DNA from: Campylorhamphus procurvoides
Lineage: Eukaryota > Chordata > Aves > Passeriformes > Dendrocolaptidae
NCBI GenBank assembly: GCA_013396655.1
Contig: WBMV01004890.1
Location: forward strand, 190,273 to 254,272
DNA: 64,000 bases
Direction of reading: 5' to 3'
This document shows, piece after piece, positions 44,591-58,000 of the stretch. The translations under genes were made by a program, and so were the position numbers. The notes under the pieces are model-generated. The model saw only the letters and a program-made list of their open reading frames with translations. It searched no databases and was not told the DNA's origin. Numbering within the stretch: position 1 is the first letter of the stretch; every line of letters begins with the position of its first letter.

Positions 44591-45042
44591 AAATTATAAA
44601 ACCGTAAGCTTTAAAATTTACCGTATAAAATAATCACAGGTATTAACAGCAAAGAAAAAAAATAACCTTTTTTTTCTTGTTGTTCCCTAGACACAGGAAT
44701 TTAGTCAGATTTTACCCAAAATAATAAACCCACCCACCACCCTCCTGCAGGCACCAGCACAGGCTCTGGCCAGGCCCCAGTGGGGTGGGGTGAAGCAGAA
44801 TTAACAATCAAACATAAAATAATCATGTCAGAGGGATTTCTCACCCTGAAGCTTCTCCTGCTTCCAGCAGAGAAATCCCTGAAGGGAAAGGCCTGATGAG
44901 GAATTATTGCTTTCTATGGTAACTGGTGACAGCCGGCCACACCAGTGGCTTCAGGTCACACTGGTAGCATCCAGGTCACACTAGTGGCACCTGGGTCATA
45001 CTGGTAGCACCTGGGTCACTCTGGTGGCACCTGGGTCACACT

Positions 45043-45043
45043 N
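45043..45043. other. Single-N contig junction
   Basis: One N exactly between copies A and B of the 995-base duplicated block. Confidence 0.9.
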
Positions 45044-46038
45044 AACTGAACTGGATTAAACTGGACTAAACTGGATTGAACTGGACTAAACCGAACTGAA
45101 CTAAACTAAACTAAACTGAACTAAACTAAACTAAACCAAACCACATGAGTTTGGCCTCAGCACGTGGCTAGGGCTGTGCCAGGGCAGGTTTGGCTGGGTA
45201 TATCAGGGAAAGGTTCTTCCCCCCAGGGCAGGGGTCCCCTCAGGCCATTGTGCGTGTTGGAGTACATGGTTAAAGCTCCCCAAAGCATTCGAGGAGCTCT
45301 TGGACAGCACCCTCAGGCTCAGGGCGAGGGTTCTGGGGTGTTCTGGCCAGGGCTGTGTTTGGGGGTCCCTGTGGGGAGCCCCTCCCAGCTCAGGGCCCCC
45401 TGTGACCCTGTGCAGAACGCCCTTACCCTGAGGCTGCCCAGGCAGCTCGTGGGATCTCCCTCTCTGCAGACATTCCAAACCCACCCAGTCACATCCCTGT
45501 GTCACCCGGGTGGTCTCCAGAGGTCCCTTCCAGCCCTGATGACGCTGTGACTGCAGCCACCACCCGCAAATACCATCACCTTTATTAAATTATAAAACCG
45601 TAAGCTTTAAAATTTACCGTATAAAATAATCACAGGTATTAACAGCAAAGAAAAAAAATAACCTTTTTTTTCTTGTTGTTCCCTAGACACAGGAATTTAG
45701 TCAGATTTTACCCAAAATAATAAACCCACCCACCACCCTCCTGCAGGCACCAGCACAGGCTCTGGCCAGGCCCCAGTGGGGTGGGGTGAAGCAGAATTAA
45801 CAATCAAACATAAAATAATCATGTCAGAGGGATTTCTCACCCTGAAGCTTCTCCTGCTTCCAGCAGAGAAATCCCTGAAGGGAAAGGCCTGATGAGGAAT
45901 TATTGCTTTCTATGGTAACTGGTGACAGCCGGCCACACCAGTGGCTTCAGGTCACACTGGTAGCATCCAGGTCACACTAGTGGCACCTGGGTCATACTGG
46001 TAGCACCTGGGTCACTCTGGTGGCACCTGGGTCACACT
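45044..46038. repeat. 995-base duplicated block, copy B
   Basis: Mirrors 44048-45042 at an offset of 996, including the 128-codon frame, the CR1 fragment and the AT-rich patch, with no length change. Confidence 0.93.
45151..45562 (+). mobile_element. CR1 LINE 3' end (copy B)
   Basis: Same element as at 44155-44566, inside the duplicated block. Probably one real insertion counted twice. Confidence 0.75.
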
Positions 46039-47078
46039 GGCGGCACCCAGGTCACACTGGTGGCACCTGGGTCACACTGGTGGCATCTGGGTCACACTCT
46101 CAGCATATAGCCACTCTGGTGGCACTTGGGTCACACTGGTAGCACCCAGGTCACACTGGCAGCACATAGCCACTCTGGTGGCACCTGGGTCACACCAGCA
46201 GCACACAGCCACTCTGGCAGCACCCAGGTCACACTAGTGGCACCTGGGTCACTCTGGCAGCACCTGGATCACACTGGTGGCACCTGGGTCACACCAGCAG
46301 CACACAGCCACTCTGGCAGCACCCAGGTCACACTAGTGGCACCTGGGTCACTCTGGCAGCACCTGGATCACACTGGTGGCACCTGGGTCACACCAGCAGC
46401 ACACAGCCACTCTGGTGGCACCCAGGTCACTCTGGCAGCACCCAGGTTATATTGATAGCACCTGGGTCACACCAGGAGCACCTGGCTGCACTGGTGGCAC
46501 CCAGGTCACACCAGTGGCACCTGGGTCACACTGGCAGCATCCTGGCCCCACTAGTGGCACGCATGTCACAACAATGGTGCCTGGGTCACACCTGAAACAC
46601 CCAGGTCACACTGGCAGCACTCAGGTCATAGTGGTAGCGCTGGGTTCACACCGATGGCACCCAGGTCACACCGATGGTACCCAGATCTCACTGGTGACAC
46701 CTGGGTCACACTGGCAGCACCCAGGTCTCACTGGTGACACCTGGGTCACACCAGGAGCACCTGGCTGCACTGATGGCACCCAGGTCACACCAGTGGCACC
46801 TGGGTCACACTGGTGGCATCTGGGTCACACTCTCAGCATATAGCCACTCTGGTGGCACTTGGGTCACACTGGTAGCACCCAGGTCACACTGGCAGCACAT
46901 AGCCACTCTGGTGGCACCTGGGTCACACCAGCAGCACACAGCCACTCTGGTGGCACCCAGGTCACTCTGGCAGCACCCAGGTTATATTGATAGCACCTGG
47001 GTCACACCAGGAGCACCCGGCCCCACTGGCAGCACCCAGGCCACAGTGGTGGCATCGAGGCCACCCTGGCAGCCTGGC
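45931..47078. repeat. 19-20-base minisatellite with 99-base higher-order units
   Basis: Unit consensus approximates GGCACCTGGGTCACACTGGT, with variants CACCCAGG and CACACAGCCACTC. Five units form a 99-base higher-order repeat seen at about 46182, 46281 and 46380. A larger segment beginning TGGCATCTGGGTCACACTC at 46081 recurs at 46814. The left end of the array is also present as 44935-45042 in copy A. Because 99 is divisible by three, frames stay open; the frames there encode no credible protein. Confidence 0.95.
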
Positions 47079-48776
47079 TCGGACGGCACGGCTATGAAGG
47101 AGCGGCAGTCCCTGCCACAGCGCTGGGGCCACGACGCCGCTGTGCAAACCAAGACAGGGGGGAAAAAAGTGCCTAAAAGTGGTAAAAGTTGGAGGAAGCC
47201 CTGAGGGCCCCAAGTCCCCACTCCCGCCGTGCTGTCCTGGGTGGCAGCAGCGAAATGAAACACGGGGGACACGGGTGATGGGGGGGATGACACTGCTGGG
47301 TGCAGACAAGCGTCCTTCGCTTGTCCTGCATCTGCTTAAAAAGTAGGAGTTTGCAGAGGAAGGGGACGCAGAGGGATAAAGTGCAGAGCTGAGCTGGGTG
47401 CTCTTCAAAGCAAAGGAATAACCCCGAGGAGGCAGATCCTTCATTGATAACTCTTTCCTCCCCAAGCCACCTGAGGGGCTCCCAGCAGCACACACCAGAC
47501 CAACCAAAGCTGGAATGATCCAGCAAGGAACGATGGATTTCAGCCCTTTTCTGTTGAATAAGGATGGGCAAAGACAACTTCCCAGCTTGCCAAGTTTCTG
47601 CTCTTGCTTTCTGCATACCCTGAAGTAAGGCTAAGGTGAGACAGATGCTGCAAAGGAGGCTGTGGCCACCTGGGGAGGCCACAGTGATGCTCCTGGCCGG
47701 GGTGGGACACTGCTGTGGCCTCGGATCAGCCAGGGCTCTGCAGCACATCCAGCCTCTGAGGCACAGCAGGCTGGAGGAGCAGGGCTGTGCAGCTCTGGCA
47801 CCATCCTGGACCACCTGCACTGCCCCAGGCAGAGCTCTGCCCACGTCAAACCCCCCAAAGGAGAAAACAGTGAGCAGCAGGGCTGTGCAGCTCAGGCACC
47901 ATCCTGGACCACCTGCACTGCCCCAGGCAGAGCTCTGCCCACGTCAAACCCCCCAAAAGAAGGAAAACAGTGAATCCCTGAACACCGGCAGCCTGGCTCC
48001 TTCCAGAGCTCAAGTTCAACTTAGACTAAACCCTGGACTGCTGCAGGTTTCACAGCTCTGGCTGAGATGCTGCTGCTGCCTCTTGCATGTCCCCACATGG
48101 GGTTATTCACATTTCTGCCAAGCCTGATCCTGAATCCAGAGCCCGAGTCCCAGCCTCATTTTTCCACCCAAGAATCAGGACCAGGTAAGAGCAGCAGCAC
48201 CTGTTTCACAGGGAGAGAGGCTCCAGACCCCTATGGAGGCTGAGGCCAAAGGCCCAGCACCCCCAGAGATCAGCTCCCTCCCTCCCCATCAGCACCAAGG
48301 GCACATGGCAGCATTTGCCCCCCAGATCGGAAGAAACATTCCTCTCTCGGGGTCAAATGCTGACTGCAGGGGAGCCCCTGTCCCACAGCCCTCTGACAGG
48401 ACAGGGCGTGCAGAGAAGAGCCCAGCAGCCAAAACCTTGGCTCCAGCTCAGGATGGGCTAAGCCCAAGCCTCATGGATGCAGCGGTGGGGAAAGAAGGGT
48501 TGGCAATTTCCCCCAGGGCCATGGGGACGTGGGGGACAGGCTATTCCTTGATCTGGAACCACGAAGAGCCTGCCCCACCCCAGCAGAAAAGCAGAGGTGG
48601 CCTCAAACTTGCCTCCATAAGACCAGCCCACCACCTTCACCCTTTAAACCCGGTCCACGCCGCGCCCTCCTGGCCAGGGGATGAGCACGTAAGAGGATTG
48701 AAGATGTGCGAGGGGCAGCCCAGGCAAAGAGCAGCTTTCCCCGGCCCTCCAGCCCCACCAGAGGGAGCCGGGCAGG
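47079..48776. other. PGAP6 3' flank / probable 3'UTR, no other gene seen
   Basis: Single-copy GC-rich DNA immediately downstream (minus strand) of the PGAP6 stop codon. It contains a two-copy tandem repeat with a 99-base period (47779-47975). I found no clear poly(A) signal in it. Confidence 0.5.
47779..47975. repeat. Two-copy tandem duplication, 99-base period
   Basis: GCAGGGCTGTGCAGCTC at 47779 recurs at 47878, and the copies stay near-identical through CCACGTCAAACCCCCCAAA. They differ by a T/A change and small indels, so this is a real, slightly aged duplication. Confidence 0.9.
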
Positions 48777-49073
48777 TCAGGTCACAGCATAGAGCTCCTC
48801 ACGGTCGTTCTGGCAGATCTGATAGCGACAAGTGAGCTTCTGGGACCAGGCCCAGGGCTTCTTATGCTTGTCCCGAGGAGGGAGCAGGAAAGCGACGCTG
48901 CAAGCCACCAGCACGTGCCAGATGCTGTGGGTGTAGTAGTAGTTCTCATTGGTTTCCATGAATGCATACACTGAGATGGCAATGAAAGCCAAGGTGATCC
49001 CTGGGAGGAGGTAGAAGACCCAGCGCTTCCACGAGGAGGGGTAGCAGTGTCTGCGTTTGGTTCCATGGTGAAC
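48777..49073 (-). CDS. PGAP6: PGAP6 exon 13 (terminal)
   Basis: Acceptor CCGCCAG/GTTCAC; 98 codons and TGA at 48779-48777. Encodes a Cys-containing basic loop (HCYPSSWKRW), the last two or three membrane helices, the HSIWH pair of histidines of the putative active site and the YAVT end. Confidence 0.97.
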   Translation of the reverse strand, partial: VHHGTKRRHCYPSSWKRWVFYLLPGITLAFIAISVYAFMETNENYYYTHSIWHVLVACSVAFLLPPRDKHKKPWAWSQKLTCRYQICQNDREELYAVT

Positions 49074-52000
49074 CTGGCGGGGTCAGAGCACAGGAGGGTT
49101 GAGCAGGGGTTGCCCGACCCAGGAGCATCTGCCAGCCTCCCAACAACAAGGTGTGCCTGCTGCCCCTGAGAAATTCAGCCTCCCCCCTCCTTGGGCCCTT
49201 CCTTTGTGTGCCCTCCAGCTGTGGCACCAGAGCCCAGCACAGATGCCATAGGTCTTGGCCAGGGCATTTGTCACAGCCAATTACTTTGAGACAGCACTGC
49301 AGCTCTAGGTGTGCACTCACCGGACTGTGCTGAGACCCAGAACCAGGGGATTTCTCAGCTAGTGGAGAGCTGGCAGGTGAATCCCATACTCTGTCCCCTC
49401 CACCTGGGTGTTTTGAGGTGACCAAGCTATGAGGTGGATGGGCTGGAGCCCTGGGCCTTCTCTGCCACCACTGTTCTCTGCAGGGGAGCAAAGGGCAGCA
49501 GGTCCTGCCTGGCTGCTCTTACTTACCCACGCTGCAATCATGATGACGAGGGCGAAGAGGCAGGGACCCATCATGTTCCACACCCCTCTGCGGTCCAGCT
49601 GCAGGGACATGGCAATTAGCAGGGTCCCCAGGACGAAAAGGACCTGGAAAAGAAACACCACCAATACCATCAGCAGCTCCTCTGCTGCCAGAGCACAGAC
49701 AGCCATGCCAGAGGCAGCGAGGACCTCTCCTCCTGGCCATCCAGCCCTGCATCCATGCAAGAGTCAGGAGAAACATCTTCAGATGGAGAAACCAGAGGGC
49801 CCACAAGCCTTGCCCCCAAACCTCAGTCTCTTCAGGCCCAGTCCCTCCAAGCATGCAGGTTCACAAGCCAAACTCCTGGGACAAAACAACCCACTGGCTT
49901 AAAAATCAGGGTGGCATTGGATGACAAACAGGTTTTGTCACCAGGCTGGTCATTAAAATACAGTGGTGAGAGGGCTCAGTGTGACCACTTGTGGCTTGGC
50001 TGGCTCAGGGTTGGCTGAGCCACGTGGGGTTACCTGACACTCACGTATTTCAGGATCTTCTTCACCCGGGCCATGCACAGGATGGTCACCCAGATGGACA
50101 CCACGGAGCCCAGGAAGTCACAGTACTGGAGCGTGTCGTAGTCCATGATGCACATCACTGCAACGCCTGGCTGGTCACACGCGTGGTAGAACTAGAGCCA
50201 GGGACAAAAGCAAAGGTCAGATGGATCCAGCAGCACCACACGGTCCTCTGGGAAAGAGAGGCAGGAGAAGGCTCAGCCCACGGCAGGCAGTGCCTCCAGG
50301 GAGCTACACAACCCATGGTGGCATTGTGGAAAGCAGGTGAGAGCAGCCATCAACCTGCACCCTCCCAGCAGCAGCCTGGAGCTCCTGGGACATCACCTTC
50401 GAGTGCAAAATCCTCCAACCCTGTCTCCATCCCCGGGGTCCCACCCCCAAATATGAGCACCCACTGTGTGGGCTGACAACTCCAGGGAAAATAAGACTCC
50501 TTCCAGCTCTGAAAGTCCAGAGCAAGTTCAGAGGAGGCCACAAAGTCGATGGAGCATCTCCCCTACCAAGGCAGGCTGAGAAAGTCGGGGCTGTTCAGCC
50601 TGGAGGTTGTGTGGAGACCTCACAGCACCTTCCAGTGTCTGAAGGAGGCTGCAGGGAAGCTGGAGAGGGACTTGTCATGAAGAACTGTAGTGACAGGACA
50701 AGCAGTAATGGGTACAAATTGAAAGAGATGAAATTTAGGTTAGATATTAGGAAGAGATTTTTCGCTGTGAGCGTGGTTAGACACTGGCACAGGTTGCCTG
50801 GGGAGGCTGTGGATGCCCCAGCCCTGGCAGTAGGTTCAGAGCCAGGCTGGATAAAGCCTTGAGCAATGTGGTCTAGGGGGAGATGTCCCTGCCCACAGCA
50901 CAAGGGGGTGGGACTGGATGACCTTTAAGGTCCATTCCAACCCCTTAACATAATTCTATGATTCTATGCCATGTCCATGGAGGTGCTTGTCTAATGATCC
51001 TAGAAGCTCCCTGTGGAGCTTCAGGATGGGCTGCCCCACTGAGGACTTCCCAATGCTCAGGGCGAGCTGGCAGGGGACCCGACACAGGGCAGTGCCTACC
51101 GTGGAGAAGAACATGGTGTAGGTGTAGACAGAGGCCTCCACCAGGTAGTAGCGATACACAGCGACTGCTATGGCTGGCAGGAACATGAGGTTGCTCAGGG
51201 TGAGCAGGAGAGTGGCCAAGTTCTGTGCACCGATGGACTGGGCCTTGGTGTCGTCCGTGCAGCTCCACCCGCCCCAACCTGCGGAGCAGAGAGGTTTGTG
51301 TGCGTCTCACAGGCTCTACCTGGTCCTCCCACAGCACCCAGCAGGAGCCTGGGATGCCTCAGGAGAGCTATCACACCCTGGAGCTGTCCCCAAGCCTCCT
51401 CTCCCTTGCTCCTTCAGCCACTCGCACTCCTTGGGATGGTCTCGTTACCCATCACATGCTCTGCTGTGGGAATTTGGGGAGCCCCTGCAGAGCTCTATGT
51501 CTGATCTGACCACATCCCCCAGGTTGTTCCCACATAGCAAAGGCCATCCTAGATCCAAACTGGTACTTTCCATCCCTACAGTAACTCAACACACATGCTC
51601 TTAGCTGGTGGAACAGCATTCAAGGCTCAGATGTTTCCCATGATGGTGTAAGCTGGCTGGAAGATCCTTGCAGGTCCCAGGAGGCAGGGTGGAGAATGAT
51701 CCCTAGCACAGAGAGAGCCATTGGGCTCCTCTCCTACCACCTGTCACAGCAGGACAGACCCTCAAGCCAGGTCAGGCTGCTCTGGGCTTTGGCCAACTGA
51801 TGTTTTAAGATCTCCAAGGATGAAGACCTGGATACTGTGCAAAGATGAACAGCTCTGGGGGGGAAAATTTGTATTCTTCATTTTAGGTGGAAGTTTCCTT
51901 GCTGCAGCCTGTGGCCTCCTGCCCTTTCCCTGGGCTCCAGGGTTCCTGTAGCCCCATGGACAGTGGAAAGTGCAATTTGATCCCACTCCAGCTCCTCTTC

Positions 52001-55000
52001 TCCAAGGTGAACAAACCCACTGCCTCAGCCCATGGTGACATCCAGAGCTGCACAGGATGCCTGGTGGGAGTGAAAATTTCCTAAAGGACAGTGCCTGGCA
52101 CAGGGCACAATTCTTAGCCTCTGACTGGATACCAAGGACTGAACTGAGACAGTCTCTACAAACACAAATCTGCCTTTTTTAATTATTTTTAAATGATTTT
52201 AATTAAAGATTAAGATGCTCATGCCCTTCTTTTGAGGAAAGGAGGTCAGCCACAGGGCAGCTGGGGGATGTGCAGGCACTCCCTGGTCAAGGAGCAGAGT
52301 TAAAAGGAGCATCCATCCCATTCCAGAGTCACTAGAGCCCCCACCAGGAGCTCTGCCCCTCCCTGCCAGGCAGGGCCCAGGGAAGCTGCTCTCTCTGCTT
52401 TATTTCTGGGTCACCAATATGCAGATGGGGCATTTTGCTGCGAGTGATTCAGCGGAAAGCTGTCCTCAGCCTGATTCCCCAGTTCCCTTGAGGTGCTCCC
52501 TGCTTCCCAGAACCGGGCAGCCCTCGGGGAAATTAGGATGCTGCTCTCCATCTCGCTCCTCACCCATCACCAGCACTGCAGCAGGGAGCTCCTGGCTCAG
52601 CCCCAGAGCAGCAGGGATCCACAGCCTGCCTTGTCCTTCTGCTGAGAACAGGTACACGGAGCCACCCAAGCACAGCAGAGCTCATCTTCCCTACACCACA
52701 CACTGCGCCATCCTCTCAAAGCCATTAAGATAATTAGCAGCTGACACGGATGTTCCTCCTCCAGGGGCACCTCTGAGTCTAAGGCTCTTGGCAGGAGACA
52801 GCCAGGCACTGACCTCGTCCTACCAGCAAACCTCCCTGAAAGGCACGGGCTCTGACAGGCATTTTCAAGCACCCTGATCACCCTGGGGATGATCAAAAGC
52901 AGCTCTCCAGGTCTTGGGACTCTCTGGGGATGCTCAAAAGCAGCTCTCCAGACCCTGGGACCCTCCAAGCCCAATTCCCCCTCACCCTTGGGGTGTGCTG
53001 TGCTACCCCAGGCACTGTGACAGCAGCAACCCCCAGACTCCCCTACCCAAACACCACCCCCCAAACACATGTCCTGCCCTTGGGGAGGGTGGCAGAGCTC
53101 CCCAGGACAACACACTCACCAGCCTTGCAGCTGCAGGCAGCATAGAGGTAGCCGTGTCTCCTCAGGAGGCTGCACTGCCCGTAGGGGCCACAGTCGTTGA
53201 AGCAGGGGGTGAGGTACGCGAACACCGTCACTTTGGCTTCTGCAGTGTCACATTCTCTGCAAGCACAGCAGGTCCCCTTGGCACCCCACATCTTTGGGCC
53301 CTGCTCCTGCTCCCAAGGGTCTAACTGTGCTCCTGCATCCAGCTCCCTGCTATTTCGGCATCTGCTCCACCCCTTCCAAGAGATACCCCCTCCACTCAGA
53401 CTGCCAAAGTGATGTCCAGGTGGGTGTCAGCTCTTCCCAGATCCCCATGGCAGATCCCAATGCCCACAGCTGTCCACAGGACCAGTGTCACCAGCACTGT
53501 TTTACATCATGCACCCATCCCAGCAGGAAGGCAAGCTGCAGGAGTATGGGTACAGCTGCCTGCATCTCGGAGACCTCCCAAAAGGGTAACAGCAGCAATT
53601 ATTTCCCCATTTATCACCTCAAAATCCACCTGAGGAAAGGGAAGCTCACCCAGGCAGGCTCTGCCATCTGCAGTCTGCACAAGATGTGTCAGCTTGACAC
53701 TGGCCAAGCTGTGTGGGCGCTCTCTGCCTCCCACCTCTCCTCTCTGCACCCCAGGTGAGAGGAGCCCAAGGCCCAGAGGGGAAGACAGAGGGTCAGTTTT
53801 GCTCACACAAGCCAAGGGCAATGGGATGTGAGGCAGAGTGCTCTGAACAGGCCCCAGGGAGGGATGGCACAGCAGACTCACCCCTGGCCCTTTGGGCAGA
53901 GCAGCTGCAGGGACAGGAACCAGTCATCGGTCTGTGGGTACAGGACAATCAGCGTCGCCTCCACAGAGGATGTGCTCACACTCAGAGGGTAGCCCTGGGA
54001 AAAAGCTTAAAGGAAAGAGGCTGCTGTGATGTACCAGACTTGGGCAGAAGGGCCCACAACCATCCCAGGCTGAGACTGATGACGCAGGAATCAGATGCTC
54101 CCGTGACTGCTTGCTCCCAGGCTCAGGAGGCACCAGGGGGAGGCAGAGGACCTGTGCTCCCAGACCCTTGTTTCTTCTTTCATCTCAGTTCTTTGTACCT
54201 CTCTGCACAGCACAGAGCACCTGGAACAGCCTGTTGGCTTGGCTGGTCCTCCAGTGCAGAGCTTAGCTTCTCTTGACCATCCCCAAACCTCCTGCCAACA
54301 AGTCTGGAAGAGCCCCAGCTGGTTACCAGACCTTCCTTTGGTGGAGGCTAATTCCTGGTGCCAGACCACCACCAGCACCCCAGCACTCTGAATGTGCCAG
54401 CACAAAGACTTCGGGAGGGTTTGTGCCAAAAATCAGCTGCCTTGGGATACCCCATAAGGTCCTGAGTCAGTTAAGAGCTGGTGCAGTCTAAAAGCAGAGC
54501 CCTGAGATGACACAGCTGAGCTGGTGGCAGTTGCCAGCATCTCTCCTACCTGTGCTGCAGTTCCGTGTGGCATTGAGGGACAGCACTGGGGAGGCAGCAT
54601 TCACACACGCGGCCACGGTGGCATTGGTCAGGCTCACAGATGTCTGGACAAACAGAGCAGGGTCCCATGTCACAGCCCCACAATGCCATTCCCCTGCACC
54701 CTTTATCTCCCACATGGTTTGCCCATAGCAAATGGGAGCAGCGGGTGACAATAAATCCTGCTGGTCAAGACATGGATCAATCCAGCAGGTTTCTGAGCAA
54801 ACCACCCTGCACTGCCACCGTGCTATGTGGTGGCTGAAAGGCAAGAGACCCTCCTGGGGGAATTGCCCCAAGGCTGGGACACACACATCACTTCAGCACC
54901 AACACAGGGTGCCACAAGTCAGAGGCTGCAGGACATCAGGGCTGAGTTCTGCTCCAGCCCTTGGGAAGTTACATGGAATTTCAGGTGGCTGATTTTGGTG

Positions 55001-58000
55001 GGGGGGGCGGTCACTGAAAGAGCCCGGGAATCAGTGACTTGGGCAGGAACATCCCTGGGTTGCCCTGCTCAGCCTCCTCTCCTGGTGGCAAGGTGCCAGG
55101 CTCCCGTGGAGGAGATGGCATTGCAGCTGCTTCCCATTTTGTCCCCTCTGCGTCACTGCTGCCACATGCCGCAAGCTGTGGCATTTCAATTGGAGCTGGC
55201 AGGTGGGACATGCTGGGAGCAGCTAAAACAGGCTCAGAGCGCTTTGCAGCAGCAAAAAGAAAGAGAAACAGTGCCACAACCCCTGGAGTGTGCTGACAAA
55301 CCCACCCAGGAGCAGGGGCAGAGCCCTGAGAAGGGGACACCATCAGCATCCACACCTTGTTCAGCAGGAGACTGACCACGAGGGAACCCCCGCTGTCCAT
55401 GCCAGTGTTGAGGTTGAGCAGGAGCAGGGTTGGGGACAGGGAGTTCACAGGCACGCTGGGACCATTCAGGAGCCTGTAGCGCACGGACACCACATCCAGG
55501 TCCTCCCGCACCACGGGCTGGGTCTGCAGGCAGGAGCTCCTCTGGCCAGGTGTGTTGTGTGCAGCCTCTCCAGCAGACTGAGCAGAGCTCCCTGCTGCTC
55601 CTGGGGTACCTGGTCTGGCCCCAGTCTGGCTCTGGTTCAGGCTGATGAAGTTGAGGAATGAACTGGCGCTTCCTGGTCTGCAAACTAGAAAGGAAAAAAA
55701 GGAGAGGAGTCAGCACAGCCAGGACCAGCAACTCCCCCAGGCAGGGCCTCAGCAGCTCCAGCCCCCCAAGTCATGGCACAAACTGGGGTGTTTCAGATGG
55801 TTCATGCACTGCAGCACTGGCTGCAGCCCCTGAAAGGCACCATCTGCTGCAGGGGCAGCACCCACAAATGGGACACTGCTGGAAGCCAGACAGCAGTACA
55901 GGAAGCACCCTGGAGCTGCAGGGAAGAGAAGAAGGGATAGCACAGCATCCTCAAGGTACCCAGGGAGTATTCACTAGCCAGCAGCAGAGCTCAGCACTCT
56001 GCTGTCCCATAGCCACAGGCTGCATAAAAGTCTCTCCCAGCTCCCCAGGCATGAGCAGACAAGGCTGAGCAGGAGGGAGAAGCCAACCCAAAGAAGCCAG
56101 AGGCACCAGCCATCATGTTGTGGCAGATGGAGCTGAGTCTGTCACTTAAGAGTCCCACTGCTGGAGCCTCTCCATTGCTCCCAAAGACTCTACTGCTCCC
56201 CTCTAACACCTCTGCTGCCAGTGCCAGGTCTTCCAACATGCAGGATGAGTCTCTGCTTTGAGAAGGGGATGGCAGAACCCCCAGCAGAAGAAAACCTTAA
56301 AAATGTACCTAGTTGGTGAGCTTCCAGCAGTCAAACAGGGATTATGGTCATGTAATAGGACGCAAAGGTTCCTACCACAGCCATAAGGAACTTGTGACCC
56401 CTTGAGTCACAAGGTGTCACCTGACATGGCGACATCCCCCCACTACAACCCCAGACATTTCCCAAGTAAACCTCTGTGAGATGATTTCCTGTCCATAACC
56501 TGCTTGTGGCCAATTGATAGTCAACACAGCATTAGCATCCATCCCAAACTATTCTCCCTACCAGATTTTAAGCGAGCCACTGCTTTTCCAAATAACCTTT
56601 GGAAAAGACCATTGTTTCAGAGACCCTGAACTTTTCAGACATTTCCAAAACAGGCAGCTCTAGCAAGTATCACTGTGGAGTCAACACTGGAGCCTTCACT
56701 TTTGACCCCAAAGCAACAATTTTGTCTTGGACCTCCAAGAGGACACAACAGGCATTCTGGAAAACGCAGGCCAACACAGCCAGGGACCCAAAGGCCAGAG
56801 AGAGACACAGCAGACACAAAGTTCCCCATGGCCCTTCCCACAGGCTGGTGAAAGCAGAATCCCACCTGTGAAAGAAGCCAGCATCTCCACTGACACACTG
56901 GCATTGGCAGTGCCCAGACTCTCCACCATGATCTGCAGCCACTTCTCCCAGGGGGGTGAATCCAGGGCCAGGCTGCAGTTAACACTCCCTGTGCAGGTGA
57001 GGATCCTCTGGAAGGACTGGGGCAGGGTGATGGAGCCCAGCACTACCCGCACAGCACACGCTTTCTTCTCATTTGTCACACAGCTCCGCAGCTCGAACCG
57101 CATCCCTGCGGCGTGTTTGGGAACGAAGACCCTGCAGGAGGAGGCACCAGCAGTTTGCAGAGCTTGTACTCTCAGTGTAAGCCAGCCATGACCCACCACA
57201 GTCCCCAGGGCTTTGTGGCAAGAACTAGACTGCCCTGGTTGGTGGTATGAACATCCTTCCCAAGGGAAACATCTCAAAAGACTGACATTCCCGCAGTCAA
57301 ACCTCTATGACCACCTGGGAAGGCTCGGAGAAGGGTGCTGGTGTGTTCCCCGTGCAAACCCTACCACTGCTGCAGGGAGCTCAGCAAACAGGCTCAGAGA
57401 CCCCCCAGCTCCAGCCCCACATGGGAACAACAGTGGCTTCCCCTAAGCAGCTCCCGTGGGAAATCCCACCCCACCATGGCCCTCTGTCCCCCCACTGCTC
57501 CCACTCACTTGACATGCAGTGGCTTAGCAGGCGAGACAACGGTGTGTGGCATGGGAACACCAGGCTCCAGGACAGGCATATCAGTGAGTCTGAGCACAAA
57601 CATATCTGCCTGGAACATATAGGGGCATGGAGTGGAGAAACCCTGCAGGAGGGGAGAGCACAGGGGTCAGCTGTGGCTGTGACGAGACACACCGGGCAGA
57701 GCTCCATGGCCGAGACCCTCCCCAGCCCCCTCACCTTCACCTCGATCCTGCCAGCAGCCTCGGGCAGGTGGGCAGCGATGAACCAGTCCCCGGCAGACGG
57801 GGTGCTGACGTTCACAAAGGTGGTGTTTTGCACAGCACTGCTCAGAGTGATGCTGATGTTGTAGGAGGGACGGACGGTGGCGTTGGCAGGAAAGAGGGTG
57901 CCCAGTGGGTTAATTACGGGGGGGGCTCCGTGGCGAAAGTGCCTGTGAGAGAGACCAGAATGCGGATGAACCAAGGGATGGACAGGCCCTGGCAAGGTAA

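Larger units (their letters stand above)
44048..45042. repeat. 995-base duplicated block, copy A
   Basis: Every base from 44048 to 45042 has a partner 996 bases further on. The two copies differ, as far as I can see, only within the pentanucleotide stretch. Copy A ends at the N at 45043 in the middle of the GGTCACACT minisatellite. Probable unmerged contig overlap. Confidence 0.93.

Noticed and set aside
44168..45550. Identical 128-codon frames at 44168-44554 and 45164-45550, as if a duplicated gene
   Set aside because: They lie within CR1-derived DNA in a block duplicated by probable assembly error.
46126..47204. Thr/Gly/His/Val-rich repetitive proteins of 109-156 codons
   Set aside because: They are translations of a minisatellite whose 99-base period is a multiple of three. 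No flanking exon structure or conserved ends.
48755..48769. CTCF-like word CCACCAGAGGGAGCC near the PGAP6 stop codon
   Set aside because: One mismatch at an informative position and no supporting context. Such words are common in GC-rich DNA.
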